DNA from: Clostridium sp. DL-VIII
GTDB taxonomy: Bacteria; Bacillota; Clostridia; Clostridiales; Clostridiaceae
DNA length: 64,000 nt
NCBI RefSeq assembly: GCF_000230835.1
Contig: NZ_CM001240.1
Location: forward strand, 3,793,779 to 3,857,778
Direction of reading: 5' to 3'
Shown: one piece after another, positions 1-9,025 of the stretch
How positions within the stretch are numbered: the stretch's first letter is position 1
Layout: each line of letters begins with the position of its first letter
The notes under the pieces: model-generated
Told to the model about the DNA's origin: nothing
The model's input: only the letters and a program-made list of their open reading frames with translations
Databases searched by the model: none
Program-made: the position numbers and the translations under genes

Positions 1-296
1 TTATAAGGATTAATTCCTCTACTTATGGAATTTACTACTTTATGCTTTTTTAAAGCTTTCCCATTTTGAATACCTTGAAGGTATACAGTATATAAGCAAT
101 CTTGTTCAATTAACTTATGAATCTTCCCATGTTCTCTTGGCTGAACTACTACTACACTTCCATTAAAACCAGCTTCATCATTCATCTTATCTATCTGCCA
201 GTCCACAAAAGCTCTTAAAAAATTCCCCTCCCCAAATTGCAATACTTTTTCAGGATAAGTTTTGAAATTTTTATATATTTCCCTGTTTAACCTCAT
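1..296 (-). CDS. Tagaturonate reductase-like protein, second copy (partial, cut by window edge)
   Basis: Only the first 98 codons lie in the window; the rest continues past position 1. The ATG at 296 follows an AGGGGGA ribosome binding site. The N-terminus carries the Rossmann nucleotide-binding segment [20 protein letters not shown] and is close to identical with the start of UxaB encoded at 4130-5578 (same [10 protein letters not shown] lead-in, same [10 protein letters not shown] segment). It is therefore a paralogue in the mannitol dehydrogenase/tagaturonate reductase family, which reduces tagaturonate to altronate with NADH. It lies 150 bp downstream of uxaC and has no LacI-type operator of its own, so it may be read through from uxaC. 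Fructuronate reductase activity (UxuB-like role) is an alternative. Family assignment is firm; substrate is inferred. Confidence 0.85.
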   Translation of the reverse strand, partial: MRLNREIYKNFKTYPEKVLQFGEGNFLRAFVDWQIDKMNDEAGFNGSVVVVQPREHGKIHKLIEQDCLYTVYLQGIQNGKALKKHKVVNSISRGINPY

Positions 297-370
297 TAGT
301 AAATCCCCCTGAGTGTCTATTAATACATATTTTTCTACGACTAAAATTAGATTAATGCATTTTAAGATAA

Positions 371-427
371 AACTATCAAAGCATATTAACAAATTAGTAT
401 CTAAGTTACTAAATAGCTTTGATAGTT
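371..427 (-). terminator. 12-bp perfect inverted repeat between uxaC and the uxaB paralogue
   Basis: AACTATCAAAGC at 371-382 pairs with GCTTTGATAGTT at 416-427 around a 33-nt loop. On the minus strand the stem is followed by TTTTATCTT, so it may act as a weak terminator or processing site after uxaC. The large loop makes it untypical. Confidence 0.4.
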
Positions 428-448
428 CTATTTTACTTAGTAAACTTA

Positions 449-1849
449 CTACATATTAAAGTATTTTTCAGCATTATTGTAACTTATGTCTGCTACAATT
501 TGTCCTAAATGTTCAATATCATCTGGTAATTCTCCATTTTCAACCCATTGTCCGATTACATTACAAAGGATTCTTCTGAAGTATTCATGTCTTGTATATG
601 ATAAGAAACTTCTTGAATCTGTTAACATTCCAACAAATGTACTTAACATTCCTAAGTTAGCTAAAGTTCTAAGTTGATCTTCCATACCTATTTTATGATC
701 GTTGAACCACCATGCTGATCCAAATTGCATTTTACCTTTAATTCCATCTCCTTGGAAACATCCTATTAATGTTCCTATAGTTGAATTATCATTTGGATTT
801 AAACTATATATTATTGTCTTTGGTAATGCTTTTTCAACATTTAATGAATCTAATAATCTTGATAATGGAATTGCAACCTCTGTATCATTTAGTGCGTCAA
901 ATCCTGTATCAGGTCCAAGTTTTTTGAACATTGTTGAGTTATTGTCTCTAACACAGTTCATATGCAATTGCATTGTCCATCCCAAATCATGATATAATTT
1001 TCCGAAGAATTTTAATACATATGCTCTAAGTTTATTTTCATCCTCAAAAGGCACTTGACCATTTTTTAATACATTTGCAAATATTTCTCTTACTTCTTCT
1101 ATTGAAGCATTTCCTACTGGAACAAAATCTAATGCATTATCAGAAACTCTGCATCCAACTTCATGGAAGAATTCTACTCTCTTCTTTAAAGCTGCTAAAT
1201 ATTCATCAAAGTTTGTAATTTTTGTTCCTACAACTTCTTCTAATTTATTAAACCACTCTTTAAATGTTTCTTTATTGATTCCTAATGCCTTATCAGGTCT
1301 AAATGCTGGTAATACTTTCACGTCAAAGCTCTTATCTTCCTTAATTGCCAAATGATATTCTAATGAATCTATTGGATCATCTGTTGTACAAAGCATTTTA
1401 ACATTTGACTTTTTAATAAGATCTCTTACTCTGAATCCATCCCCATTTAACATCTTATTTACCTTTTCCCAGATATCTGGTGCAGTTTTTTCATTTAAAA
1501 CTTCATCTATACCAAAGAATCTTTTAAGTTCTAAGTGTGTCCAATGATAAAGTGGATTTCCGATTGCGTATGAGATTGTTTTCGCCCAAGCTAAGAACTT
1601 TTCGTAATCGCTTCCATCTCCTGTAATGTACTTTTCATCTATTCCAAAGGTTCTCATTTGTCTCCATTTATAATGATCACCATAAAGCCATACTTGAGTT
1701 ATATTTTCAAATTTTTTATTATCTAAAATTTCTTTTGGATTGATATGGCAGTGATAATCAATGATTGGCATCTTTTCTGAATAATCATGATATAGCTTTT
1801 CTGCAGCGCCATTACTTAATAAAAAATTCTCATCCATAAATTTTTTCAT
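449..1849 (-). CDS. uxaC: Glucuronate isomerase
   Basis: 466 residues, the normal length for UxaC (EC 5.3.1.12), which converts D-glucuronate to D-fructuronate and D-galacturonate to D-tagaturonate in the cytoplasm. The amidohydrolase-type HxH metal motif is DYHCHINP (His33, His35). Other family signatures are [29 protein letters not shown] and the C-terminal [20 protein letters not shown]. The ATG follows GGAGAGG. A separate promoter with three operator-like sites lies immediately upstream (1872-1982), so it is expressed under the same repressor as uxaB but from its own start. Confidence in identity is high. Confidence 0.96.
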   Translation of the reverse strand: MKKFMDENFLLSNGAAEKLYHDYSEKMPIIDYHCHINPKEILDNKKFENITQVWLYGDHYKWRQMRTFGIDEKYITGDGSDYEKFLAWAKTISYAIGNPLYHWTHLELKRFFGIDEVLNEKTAPDIWEKVNKMLNGDGFRVRDLIKKSNVKMLCTTDDPIDSLEYHLAIKEDKSFDVKVLPAFRPDKALGINKETFKEWFNKLEEVVGTKITNFDEYLAALKKRVEFFHEVGCRVSDNALDFVPVGNASIEEVREIFANVLKNGQVPFEDENKLRAYVLKFFGKLYHDLGWTMQLHMNCVRDNNSTMFKKLGPDTGFDALNDTEVAIPLSRLLDSLNVEKALPKTIIYSLNPNDNSTIGTLIGCFQGDGIKGKMQFGSAWWFNDHKIGMEDQLRTLANLGMLSTFVGMLTDSRSFLSYTRHEYFRRILCNVIGQWVENGELPDDIEHLGQIVADISYNNAEKYFNM

Positions 1850-1871
1850 AGTTAAATTCCTCTCCTTATTA

Positions 1872-1982
1872 TGTTCACGTAAACAATTTAAATATCATTC
1901 AATTGTTAACGTGAACAGTACTTTAATATTATTATATTATGATTTTATTTAGAACGCAACACTTTTTTAGTTAACGTTAACA
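1872..1982 (-). promoter_or_regulatory. uxaC promoter with three LacI-family operator sites
   Basis: On the minus strand a TTGCGT box (plus 1954-1959) and TATAAT box (plus 1931-1936) are 17 bp apart. Three near-palindromes with a central CG surround it: AGTTAACGTTAACA at 1969-1982 just upstream of the -35, TGTTAACGTGAACA at 1904-1917 just after the expected start, and TGTTCACGTAAACA at 1872-1885 in the leader. The same motif recurs before uxaB. Binding by the LacI-type protein at 5891-6889 is inferred from proximity and from the LacI-family preference for palindromes with a central CG. Confidence 0.75.
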
Positions 1983-2100
1983 TATTTTTTCTTCTTCTTC
2001 GTTTTTTTTGTAAGATTTTACACTAAAACTCTATTTATTGTATTCTGAAATCTATCTCTAACACTTATATTACCAATTCCAAAGTGTTTAAATATGATTA

Positions 2101-3507
2101 CTATTCAAGAATACCATTTTCCCATTTGCCTTCTTGTAAATCTTGTGCTACTCTTCTATATTTATCATCTGGCAAGTTGTGTAATAAGCCAACTACAATA
2201 GCAGCTATAACTAATGCAACTGCTGGATATAATGTCATTGCACCCTTGATTCCAAGTAATGTTTCTGCACTTTGCTCAGCATTTGCAACATATCCTGTCA
2301 TTCCTAACACACCAGCACTTACTAGTGCAGCTATAGATTGAGCAATTTTTCTTGAGAAATTAAAGGCAGCATATGTTACCCCTTCTTTTCTTATTCCAGT
2401 ATGCCAATGACCATAATCGATAGCATCTGTTACGAACGCCCAAGTAACTCCATTTGGAATTGCTAATCCTACATATCCAATTGTAACAAGTATTGTAAAT
2501 GTTGTAGGATTTGTTGGTATTATAAAGTTTAATCCATTAGCTATAATTCCAATTACGAAACCTATCATAGCTGTTTTCTTTTTACCAAATTTACTTACTA
2601 AAAATGGAATAGAGAATATACCAATTACTGAACATCCAATCATTATACCATTAACTTTTGGTTGAAGAGTAATATCACCTAAGTTATACTGAGCAAAGAA
2701 AATCATCATTTGATTATTTGTATTCATTGCTGAAATTGTGAATAATTGCATTATGATTAAACATAAAAGTGGTCTATTGGTAAATACAACTTTGAAATAA
2801 TCTTTAGCAGTAGCTTTTTCCGATTTTCCTTCTCTATTAACTACAACATGTTCTTTAGTATTACTGAAGCAAATGAAAAATGATACAACTCCAATAACTG
2901 CCATTATTGCAGCTGCAACTGGATAACCGATTTTTTTATTAGGAAACATCATAAGTATTGGTACAAATGCCACACCAACAATCAATTGTGCTCCTAATGA
3001 TCCTGCTTGCCTAAATGTAGCTAATTGGCTTCTTTCATCTATATCTCTTGTCATTACTGATGCTAATGATCCATAAGGAACGTTAGTGAATGAATATACA
3101 AGTCCCCATGCCATATATGTTGCATATCCATATATAATTTTAGCTGACATCGGAATCTCCGCCATTGTAAAAGTAACAACTGTAAGTATAGCTAGAATTA
3201 TACTAGAAATCATCATTACTGGTCTAAACTTACCGCTTTTACCAGCTTTTCTACCATCTATTATTGAACCAGCTAGAGGATCCATGAATGCATCGAATAT
3301 TTTTGTAATCGAGAATATTCCAGCAACTGCTCCCGCACTTATTCCACATGTATCAACAAAAAATTTTGTAAGATATGATTGGCCTAAATCGAACATAAAG
3401 CCATTACCAAAATCACCAAATCCATAAGATATTTTTTCTCTTAAACTTAGTTTAACATTACCTGCATCCGTATTCCGTACTTCAGCATTTTTTTTCAATT
3501 GTTCCAT
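2101..3507 (-). CDS. GPH-family sugar/hexuronide:cation symporter
   Basis: 468 residues with about 12 hydrophobic segments. The N-terminal region (REKISYGFGDFGNGFMFDL, then FDAFMDPLAGSIIDGR) is the signature of the glycoside-pentoside-hexuronide (GPH, MelB/UidB-like) branch of the major facilitator superfamily. DAFMDP carries the acidic residues that bind the coupling cation in MelB. The position between uxaB/HIT and uxaC points to uptake of glucuronate, galacturonate or their glycosides. Start ATG follows GGAGGAATAA. It lies 54 bp downstream of the HIT gene. Family is clear; substrate is inferred from context. Confidence 0.88.
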   Translation of the reverse strand: MEQLKKNAEVRNTDAGNVKLSLREKISYGFGDFGNGFMFDLGQSYLTKFFVDTCGISAGAVAGIFSITKIFDAFMDPLAGSIIDGRKAGKSGKFRPVMMISSIILAILTVVTFTMAEIPMSAKIIYGYATYMAWGLVYSFTNVPYGSLASVMTRDIDERSQLATFRQAGSLGAQLIVGVAFVPILMMFPNKKIGYPVAAAIMAVIGVVSFFICFSNTKEHVVVNREGKSEKATAKDYFKVVFTNRPLLCLIIMQLFTISAMNTNNQMMIFFAQYNLGDITLQPKVNGIMIGCSVIGIFSIPFLVSKFGKKKTAMIGFVIGIIANGLNFIIPTNPTTFTILVTIGYVGLAIPNGVTWAFVTDAIDYGHWHTGIRKEGVTYAAFNFSRKIAQSIAALVSAGVLGMTGYVANAEQSAETLLGIKGAMTLYPAVALVIAAIVVGLLHNLPDDKYRRVAQDLQEGKWENGILE

Positions 3508-3561
3508 TATTATTCCTCCATAGTTATTTCAATTTGATTATTTCTTAATATAAATCAAATT

Positions 3562-3984
3562 TTATAAATTATTTTTTATCTTAGCTATTAAATCGCTATA
3601 TTCCGCATCAGTTAACATAACTTTCTGTGGATTCATCTCAAAAGTTTTTCCCCAGGATGGGCCACCTTCATATTTAGGTACTATATGAAGATGCAAATGC
3701 TTCATAGTATCTGCAAATGCTCCATAATTAACCTTGTCCGGATTAAAAGCCTTATGAATTGCTTTTGCAACCTTTCGTGCATCATTTATGAATAACGCTG
3801 CCTCTTCTTCAGTTAAATCTGTAATTTCACTTTTATGTTCTTTAAAAACTACATTACATCTTCCTCTATACGTTTGTTCTTTGAATAAGTATACTGTCGA
3901 TACCTCTAAATCACAAATCTTAATCATTAAATTGTCAAGATCTTGATTTTTAGAACAATAAAAACAACTCTGATCAAAACTCAT
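3562..3984 (-). CDS. HIT-family nucleotide-binding hydrolase
   Basis: 140 residues. The histidine triad HLHLHIVP (residues 96-103, His96, His98, His100) defines the family, whose members hydrolyse nucleoside phosphoramidates, dinucleoside polyphosphates or AMP conjugates, or act as uridylyl/adenylyl transferases (GalT branch). An N-terminal CFYC pair (Cys7, Cys10) may bind zinc. The gene sits between uxaB and the uronate transporter and is probably co-transcribed with the transporter. Its link with uronate metabolism is not obvious. Upstream, a terminator separates it from uxaB, so it may have its own promoter. The start follows AAGGAGGAAGAAAA. Confidence 0.87.
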   Translation of the reverse strand: MSFDQSCFYCSKNQDLDNLMIKICDLEVSTVYLFKEQTYRGRCNVVFKEHKSEITDLTEEEAALFINDARKVAKAIHKAFNPDKVNYGAFADTMKHLHLHIVPKYEGGPSWGKTFEMNPQKVMLTDAEYSDLIAKIKNNL

Positions 3985-4015
3985 TTTTCTTCCTCCTTAA
4001 TAATAATTTATAATA

Positions 4016-4054
4016 AAAAAACAATCATCATAACTTTTACATTGATTGTTTTTT
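4016..4054 (-). terminator. Intrinsic terminator after uxaB
   Basis: AAAAAACAATCA at 4016-4027 pairs with TGATTGTTTTTT at 4043-4054. On the minus strand the stem ends in a T run. It lies between the uxaB stop and the HIT gene. Confidence 0.75.
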
Positions 4055-4129
4055 AACAAACAATCTTATAAAAATCCTCCAAATATAAATACTAAATAGT
4101 ATTTATATTTTCCAATATTTATATTAGTT

Positions 4130-5578
4130 TTATAGTACTTCTTTAACAGCTTCCTTCATACCTGCTTTTTCAATTATTGCTAAGTATTCAGTAACCTTGT
4201 TTGTTAAACCTGCTATTTCATTTAAATCGCTTCCCCAGTTCTTTTCGTATCCAAGTACTGTTGTAACAACTTTCTTTAATCCTTCAGTACTTCCATCATA
4301 ATTTCTCCATACATTCTTGTATAATTCTAAGATATCTTCATCATCTGAAAGATTAATATCTTCTGTTCCTCTTTTTCCTTTATAGAATTCAATTAAAGCT
4401 GCAAGAGAGAATACTAGTTTCTTAGGAAGTTCTCCTTTTCTCTTTAGGTATTCTGTTAAACTTGGTAAATCTCTTGTTTTATATTTAGACATTGAATTTA
4501 AAGCAATACTCATTAAGTAATGTTTTACATATGGATTTTGGAATCTTTCAATTATTGCATCTGCAAATTCTACTAATTCTTCATGAGGTAAATCTAATGT
4601 TGGAATTATTTCATCATAAATTACTTCATGTACATATTTTCCTATTACTTCGTGATCTACTGATTCTCCTACTGTATTTAATCCATAAAGATATGCTACT
4701 GGTACCATTGCTGTATGAGGCCCATTTAATATTCTTACTTTTCTAGTTCTATAAGGTGTCATGTCATCAACAACTTTGATATTTAATCCTGCTTTTTCTA
4801 TTGGTAATTCATTTTTTATTGATTGTGGTCCTTCAATTACCCATAAGTGGAATACTTCTCCTACATCAACTAGGTTATCATCATATCCTAATTCTGCTCT
4901 TACTTCATCTATTGTATCTCTTGGATATCCTGGTACAATTCTATCTACTAAGCTGCAGCAGAATGTGTTAGCTTCATTTATCCAATTAGCGAAGTCTTGT
5001 CCTAAGCTCCAAATTTCAGCATATTTTAATACTATTTCTTTTAATTTTTCACCATTTCTATCAATAAGCTCACATGGTATTATTATTAAACCTTTATCAC
5101 TAGCCCCATTAAAAGCTTTAAATCTATTGTATAAAAGAGCTGTTAATTTACCTGGATAGCTTTTTTGGCATCCACCTTTAAGTTTATCGTTTTCTTCAAA
5201 AGCTATTCCTGCTTCTGTAGTATTTGATACTATAAATCTTAATTCTGGATTTTCTCCAACCTTTAAATATTCATCATAGTTTGAATATGGGTTAATACCT
5301 CTGCTTATACTGTTAATTACCTTATGAGTTTTCGATGCTTTACCATTTTTCATTCCTTGAAGATATAATGTGTATAAACCATCTTGATCATTTAATTTGT
5401 CAATCAATCCAGCTTCTAATGGTTGGACTACTACCACACTACCATTAAAATCTGCTTCATCGTTCATCTTGTCTATTTGCCAATCAACAAAGGCTCTTAG
5501 AAAATTCCCTTCTCCAAATTGTAAAACTTTTTCTGGATAAGTCTTAAACTCTTTGAATAATGATTTATTTAGCTTCAT
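4130..5578 (-). CDS. uxaB: Tagaturonate reductase (altronate oxidoreductase)
   Basis: 482 residues from the ATG at 5578, which follows GGAGGAGAAAGGA. A longer frame would begin at a TTG inside that ribosome binding site and is rejected. The N-terminal Rossmann fold has [10 protein letters not shown] (21-30). The C-terminal mannitol-dehydrogenase domain holds [14 protein letters not shown] with the catalytic region. The enzyme reduces D-tagaturonate to D-altronate with NADH in galacturonate breakdown, following UxaC. No altronate dehydratase (uxaA) or KDG kinase is in this window, so the pathway must be completed elsewhere. Operators upstream at 5713-5838 indicate repression by the adjacent LacI-type protein. 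Confidence 0.92.
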   Translation of the reverse strand: MKLNKSLFKEFKTYPEKVLQFGEGNFLRAFVDWQIDKMNDEADFNGSVVVVQPLEAGLIDKLNDQDGLYTLYLQGMKNGKASKTHKVINSISRGINPYSNYDEYLKVGENPELRFIVSNTTEAGIAFEENDKLKGGCQKSYPGKLTALLYNRFKAFNGASDKGLIIIPCELIDRNGEKLKEIVLKYAEIWSLGQDFANWINEANTFCCSLVDRIVPGYPRDTIDEVRAELGYDDNLVDVGEVFHLWVIEGPQSIKNELPIEKAGLNIKVVDDMTPYRTRKVRILNGPHTAMVPVAYLYGLNTVGESVDHEVIGKYVHEVIYDEIIPTLDLPHEELVEFADAIIERFQNPYVKHYLMSIALNSMSKYKTRDLPSLTEYLKRKGELPKKLVFSLAALIEFYKGKRGTEDINLSDDEDILELYKNVWRNYDGSTEGLKKVVTTVLGYEKNWGSDLNEIAGLTNKVTEYLAIIEKAGMKEAVKEVL

Positions 5579-5698
5579 TCCTTTCTCCTCCAAACTTAAT
5601 TTTTAATATATTATCAAAACCCACTTAATAATATTTAATCCTTCTATTATCAAGTGATTATTTGATTTCTTAATTAATATAAATAAAAACTAAATAAT

Positions 5699-5838
5699 AA
5701 TATAGAAATTCTTGTTCACGTTAACAAAAATATTATCAAAATATGTTAACGTGAACAAAAATACATAAATCATACATTTGCAATTTATATTATAGCCTTT
5801 ATGACTTAATAATGCAATACCTTTTGTTAACGTTTAAC
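5699..5838 (-). promoter_or_regulatory. uxaB promoter and LacI-family operators
   Basis: TTGTTA (plus 5722-5727) and TATATT (plus 5699-5704) are 17 bp apart on the minus strand. The -35 box overlaps the operator TGTTCACGTTAACA at 5713-5726. A second operator TGTTAACGTGAACA is at 5744-5757 and a weaker TGTTAACGTTTAAC at 5825-5838, which is closer to the regulator stop codon. Overlap with the -35 fits repression. Confidence 0.75.
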
Positions 5839-5890
5839 CAAAGTTTACAATAATTAGCCATTTTATTAGCTAATTATTGTAATAACTTTT

Positions 5891-6889
5891 TTATAATTTC
5901 TTAACCGAATTCCTTATAATAAGTTTAGATTCAATATATACCTTAGTCTTATTTGCTTCTTTATTGTTTATTAAATTTAATAAGTTTATGCCACCATATT
6001 CACTCATTGTTAATGAATCCTTTTTTACACTTGACAATGTTGGAGTAACATAGTTACAAAAGTTACTATCATCAAATCCTATAATAGATATATCATTAGG
6101 AACACTTAATCCTTCTTCATCTATAGCTTTCATAGCCCCCACTGCAATATCATCATTAGAACAAAATACCGCAGTCGGTCTATCTTTTAACTCTAGCAGC
6201 TTTGTCATATTTATATACCCGCTTTTCATATCATATCTACCACTCATAATATATTCATCTTTAATTGGAATATTATGATCCTCTAGTGCTTTTATATATC
6301 CTTTTCGTCTGTACTCACTAGATTCAAATTCCTTATTTCCTTCGATTAAAGCAATTTTTTGGTGATTATTTTCTATAAAATAAGTAACTGCATCATATGA
6401 TCCTTTCGTATCATTAGACATAATGTTTACCAATTGATTATTTTCTATGTATCTGTTTATAACTACAGTAGGTATACCTTTTTCAATAATATTTTCAATA
6501 AATTTATCATCATCTTTTCTTTGGCTTACTACTATTATTCCATCAAAGTTTTTATTATCAATTGGATATGAATTAGCATAATCGTCAATTCCTCTAATAA
6601 CTAGATTATATTCTTTATCCATTACTTTACTGATACCTTTAACAATTTCATGGAAGAATGTATCAGACGTACCATTTCCTATTGATGAAAAGAAAACACC
6701 TATAACATATGATTTTAATAAAACCAGACTCTTCGCATTGTAATTTGGCACATAATTCAATTCCTTTGCCAAAGTCTTAATTTTAATTTTAGTATCCTCA
6801 TTTATATATGGACTGTTATTAAGCGCTCGGGATACTGTTGTATGTGAAACATTTGCTATTTTGGCTATATCTTTTATCGTTACACTCAT
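5891..6889 (-). CDS. LacI-family transcriptional regulator of the hexuronate genes
   Basis: 332 residues from the ATG at 6889, preceded by GGGGAG. An upstream in-frame start adds 15 residues that do not belong to the fold. The N-terminal helix-turn-helix reads TIKDIAKIANVSHTTVSRAL (4-23), the classic LacI/GalR pattern, followed by the hinge YVPNYNAKSLVLLKS. The rest is a periplasmic-binding-protein-like ligand domain (AVFCSNDDIAVGAMKAIDE, DISIIGFDDSNFCNYV). It is transcribed in the same direction as uxaB and lies upstream of it. Six operator-like sites at uxaB and uxaC are its likely targets. It may respond to a uronate or to 2-keto-3-deoxygluconate (KdgR/UxuR-like role); the inducer is unknown. 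Confidence 0.9.
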   Translation of the reverse strand: MSVTIKDIAKIANVSHTTVSRALNNSPYINEDTKIKIKTLAKELNYVPNYNAKSLVLLKSYVIGVFFSSIGNGTSDTFFHEIVKGISKVMDKEYNLVIRGIDDYANSYPIDNKNFDGIIVVSQRKDDDKFIENIIEKGIPTVVINRYIENNQLVNIMSNDTKGSYDAVTYFIENNHQKIALIEGNKEFESSEYRRKGYIKALEDHNIPIKDEYIMSGRYDMKSGYINMTKLLELKDRPTAVFCSNDDIAVGAMKAIDEEGLSVPNDISIIGFDDSNFCNYVTPTLSSVKKDSLTMSEYGGINLLNLINNKEANKTKVYIESKLIIRNSVKKL

Positions 6890-7032
6890 CTCTCTATACT
6901 CCCCTGTCATAATTGTATAAGTATATTTTACCATAATAACTCAGATATATAAAAATATTTAATTTCTCTTTAATTAATATTAATTATTTTTCTAATTTGA
7001 ATTATTTTTTAATAATATATCAAGCATTAATT

Positions 7033-8274
7033 CTAATTATTTTTGCAATATTCCTCAATAGTCTCTGCTACTATTTTTGCTTGAACTACTGCTTCTACTA
7101 CTGTTTTTGCTCCAGTAACTACATCTCCAGAAGCAAATGTTCCTTTTTTAGTTGTATTTCCTTTATCATCAGTAATTAGCAATCCCCATTTGTTAGTATC
7201 TAGTTCTGTTGTATTAGATACTATATTTGCTCTAGGATTTTGACTTACTGCAATAATTACTGAATCACAATCAAAAAATTCTTCTTTCCCTTCTATTATT
7301 TTTGTTTTAACTTTTCCTTCTGAATCAGTCACATTTTCTGTAACAGCCAATTTTATTCCATTTTCTTTTATTTCAATCGGAGCTCTAAGTAGTTCAAACT
7401 TAATACCATCTTCCTTAGCTTCTCTTATTTCCTGCTTTGTCGCAGGCATTTCCTCAAAGCCTTTCCTATAAAGTATAGTCACATTTTTAGCTCCATATCT
7501 TTTAGCACTTCTAGCCGCATCCATAGCAACATTTCCAGCTCCTATTATAGCTACATTATCTCCTAATCTATAGAATTCTGGTGATTTTAAATAATCTATA
7601 GCATAATGTACATTACCAAGAGTTTCTCCCTTAATATCCAATGTTTTAGGATTCCATACTCCAGTTCCAATAAATGCAGCCTTATATCCATCTTCAAATA
7701 ATCTATCTAATGTAATAACCGGACCAATAAGTGTATTAGGTCTAATTTTTACACCAAGTTCAACAAGTCTTTCTTCTATTGTATCTATTAATTTTTTAGG
7801 TAATCTATATTCTGGTATACCGTATCTAAGTACTCCACCAATCTGACCATGAGCATCAAATATAGTAATATCATATCCTTTTCTTGCTAAAATAAATGCA
7901 ATAGTTATTCCAGCTGGACCGCCACCTATTATAGCAATTCTATCTTTATCTTTCTCAGGATTTTCAAAATGTGTCTCTTCTATGTATTTTTTTGATATCT
8001 CATCCTCTATGTCATGAAAGCTTATTGGTTCTCCTTTAATTCCTCTTACACAATTCCCTTTACATTGGTCTTCATGAGGACATACTAATGAACAGACTAC
8101 TGAAAGAGGATTATTATTAAATAATATTTCCCCAGCCTCTTTAACTTTTCCTTCTTTATAAAGACTTATAATTTCAGGTATAGGTGTATTAATGGGGCAG
8201 TTTGCTGTACATCTTGGATTTTTACACAATAAACATCTATTTGCTTCATCTACTAAAAATTTCTTATTTTCCAT
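7033..8274 (-). CDS. NAD(P)-dependent FAD oxidoreductase, glutamate synthase small-subunit type
   Basis: 413 residues. An N-terminal iron-sulfur domain has Cys14, Cys17, Cys22 and Cys26 in CLLCKNPRCTANC, then a second cluster (VVCSLVCPHEDQCKGNC). An FAD-binding motif IAIIGGGPAGITIA and an NADPH-binding motif VAIIGAGNVAMDAARSA follow. The C-terminal GTFASGDVVTGAKTVVEAV closes the FAD site. Family members are the GltD subunit of glutamate synthase, NfnB and sulfide dehydrogenase SudA. No GltB, NfnA or SudB partner gene is adjacent, so this is a free-standing member, as often seen in clostridia, and its acceptor is unknown. The ATG follows AGGAGATT. Confidence 0.88.
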   Translation of the reverse strand: MENKKFLVDEANRCLLCKNPRCTANCPINTPIPEIISLYKEGKVKEAGEILFNNNPLSVVCSLVCPHEDQCKGNCVRGIKGEPISFHDIEDEISKKYIEETHFENPEKDKDRIAIIGGGPAGITIAFILARKGYDITIFDAHGQIGGVLRYGIPEYRLPKKLIDTIEERLVELGVKIRPNTLIGPVITLDRLFEDGYKAAFIGTGVWNPKTLDIKGETLGNVHYAIDYLKSPEFYRLGDNVAIIGAGNVAMDAARSAKRYGAKNVTILYRKGFEEMPATKQEIREAKEDGIKFELLRAPIEIKENGIKLAVTENVTDSEGKVKTKIIEGKEEFFDCDSVIIAVSQNPRANIVSNTTELDTNKWGLLITDDKGNTTKKGTFASGDVVTGAKTVVEAVVQAKIVAETIEEYCKNN

Positions 8275-8356
8275 ATATAAAAATCTCCTTTTTATTTTTT
8301 ATACTCAGTATAGTATATAGTAACTTAAATTATCCTTTATTTCAACTACTTATAAT

Positions 8357-8397
8357 AAAATATGCTATCCTTTTCCAATAAAATGATAGCATATTTT
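8357..8397 (-). terminator. Terminator after the histidine phosphatase
   Basis: AAAATATGCTATC (8357-8369) pairs perfectly with GATAGCATATTTT (8385-8397). Transcribed from the minus strand, the stem is followed by a short T-rich run. Confidence 0.7.
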
Positions 8398-8444
8398 TTC
8401 ATATTAATTTAGTTTTAGACATAGAAAATATAAAAAGATACAAT

Positions 8445-8996
8445 TTAATTAAATTTCTTGTATAAATATAATATTCCATTTTTAGGGCTATATATTAACT
8501 TCCCTGAAAACCCTCTTTTTTTTAGTTCTTTTTGAAGACTATACATGAAGAAGCCATGTGTAACAACCAGAATATTCTCTGATCCCTCTTTTATTGCCTC
8601 TTCTTGTAATAAATCAACAAATTGCCTAGCCTTTTTTCTTGTTATTGTTCTATTTTCTTCTTGTGATTTATGATTGAAGTACCAAGCAATTCTTCCGCTA
8701 ACCGCCCAAAACCAATAAGGTAGTTTTAAATTACATTTAAATACAGGATCAATTATAGTTTCTCGAATCAAATCATTTGTAACTATATCTTCTTTATAGA
8801 CGTGCTGTGCTGTAACCAATGCTCTTATAAGAGTACTAGAATAACATTTATCCCATTTTATCCCCATGAGCTCTACGTCATTTTTTATAACATCACTTTT
8901 ATTATAATTTTCTTCCCATTCTTTGAATTCTTTTGAGGTCATAAAAAACTTTTTATGGTAATTAACTTTAAAATGTCTTATAAGACCTATTCTCAT
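8445..8996 (-). CDS. Histidine phosphatase family protein (phosphoglycerate mutase-like)
   Basis: 183 residues. The phosphohistidine motif is LIRHF (Arg7-His8); most family members have RHG, so the glycine is replaced by Phe. The second catalytic histidine is in VVTHGFFMYSLQ. Between them lies SSTLIRALVTAQH, which provides the second arginine. The substrate cannot be read from sequence; members act on phosphosugars, cobalamin precursors or other phosphoesters. It lies 29 bp downstream of the metH/metF fusion gene and may be co-transcribed with it. The start ATG follows GAGGGA. Confidence 0.8.
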   Translation of the reverse strand: MRIGLIRHFKVNYHKKFFMTSKEFKEWEENYNKSDVIKNDVELMGIKWDKCYSSTLIRALVTAQHVYKEDIVTNDLIRETIIDPVFKCNLKLPYWFWAVSGRIAWYFNHKSQEENRTITRKKARQFVDLLQEEAIKEGSENILVVTHGFFMYSLQKELKKRGFSGKLIYSPKNGILYLYKKFN

Positions 8997-9025
8997 AAAA
9001 ATCCCTCTTGTCGTAAAATATATTA

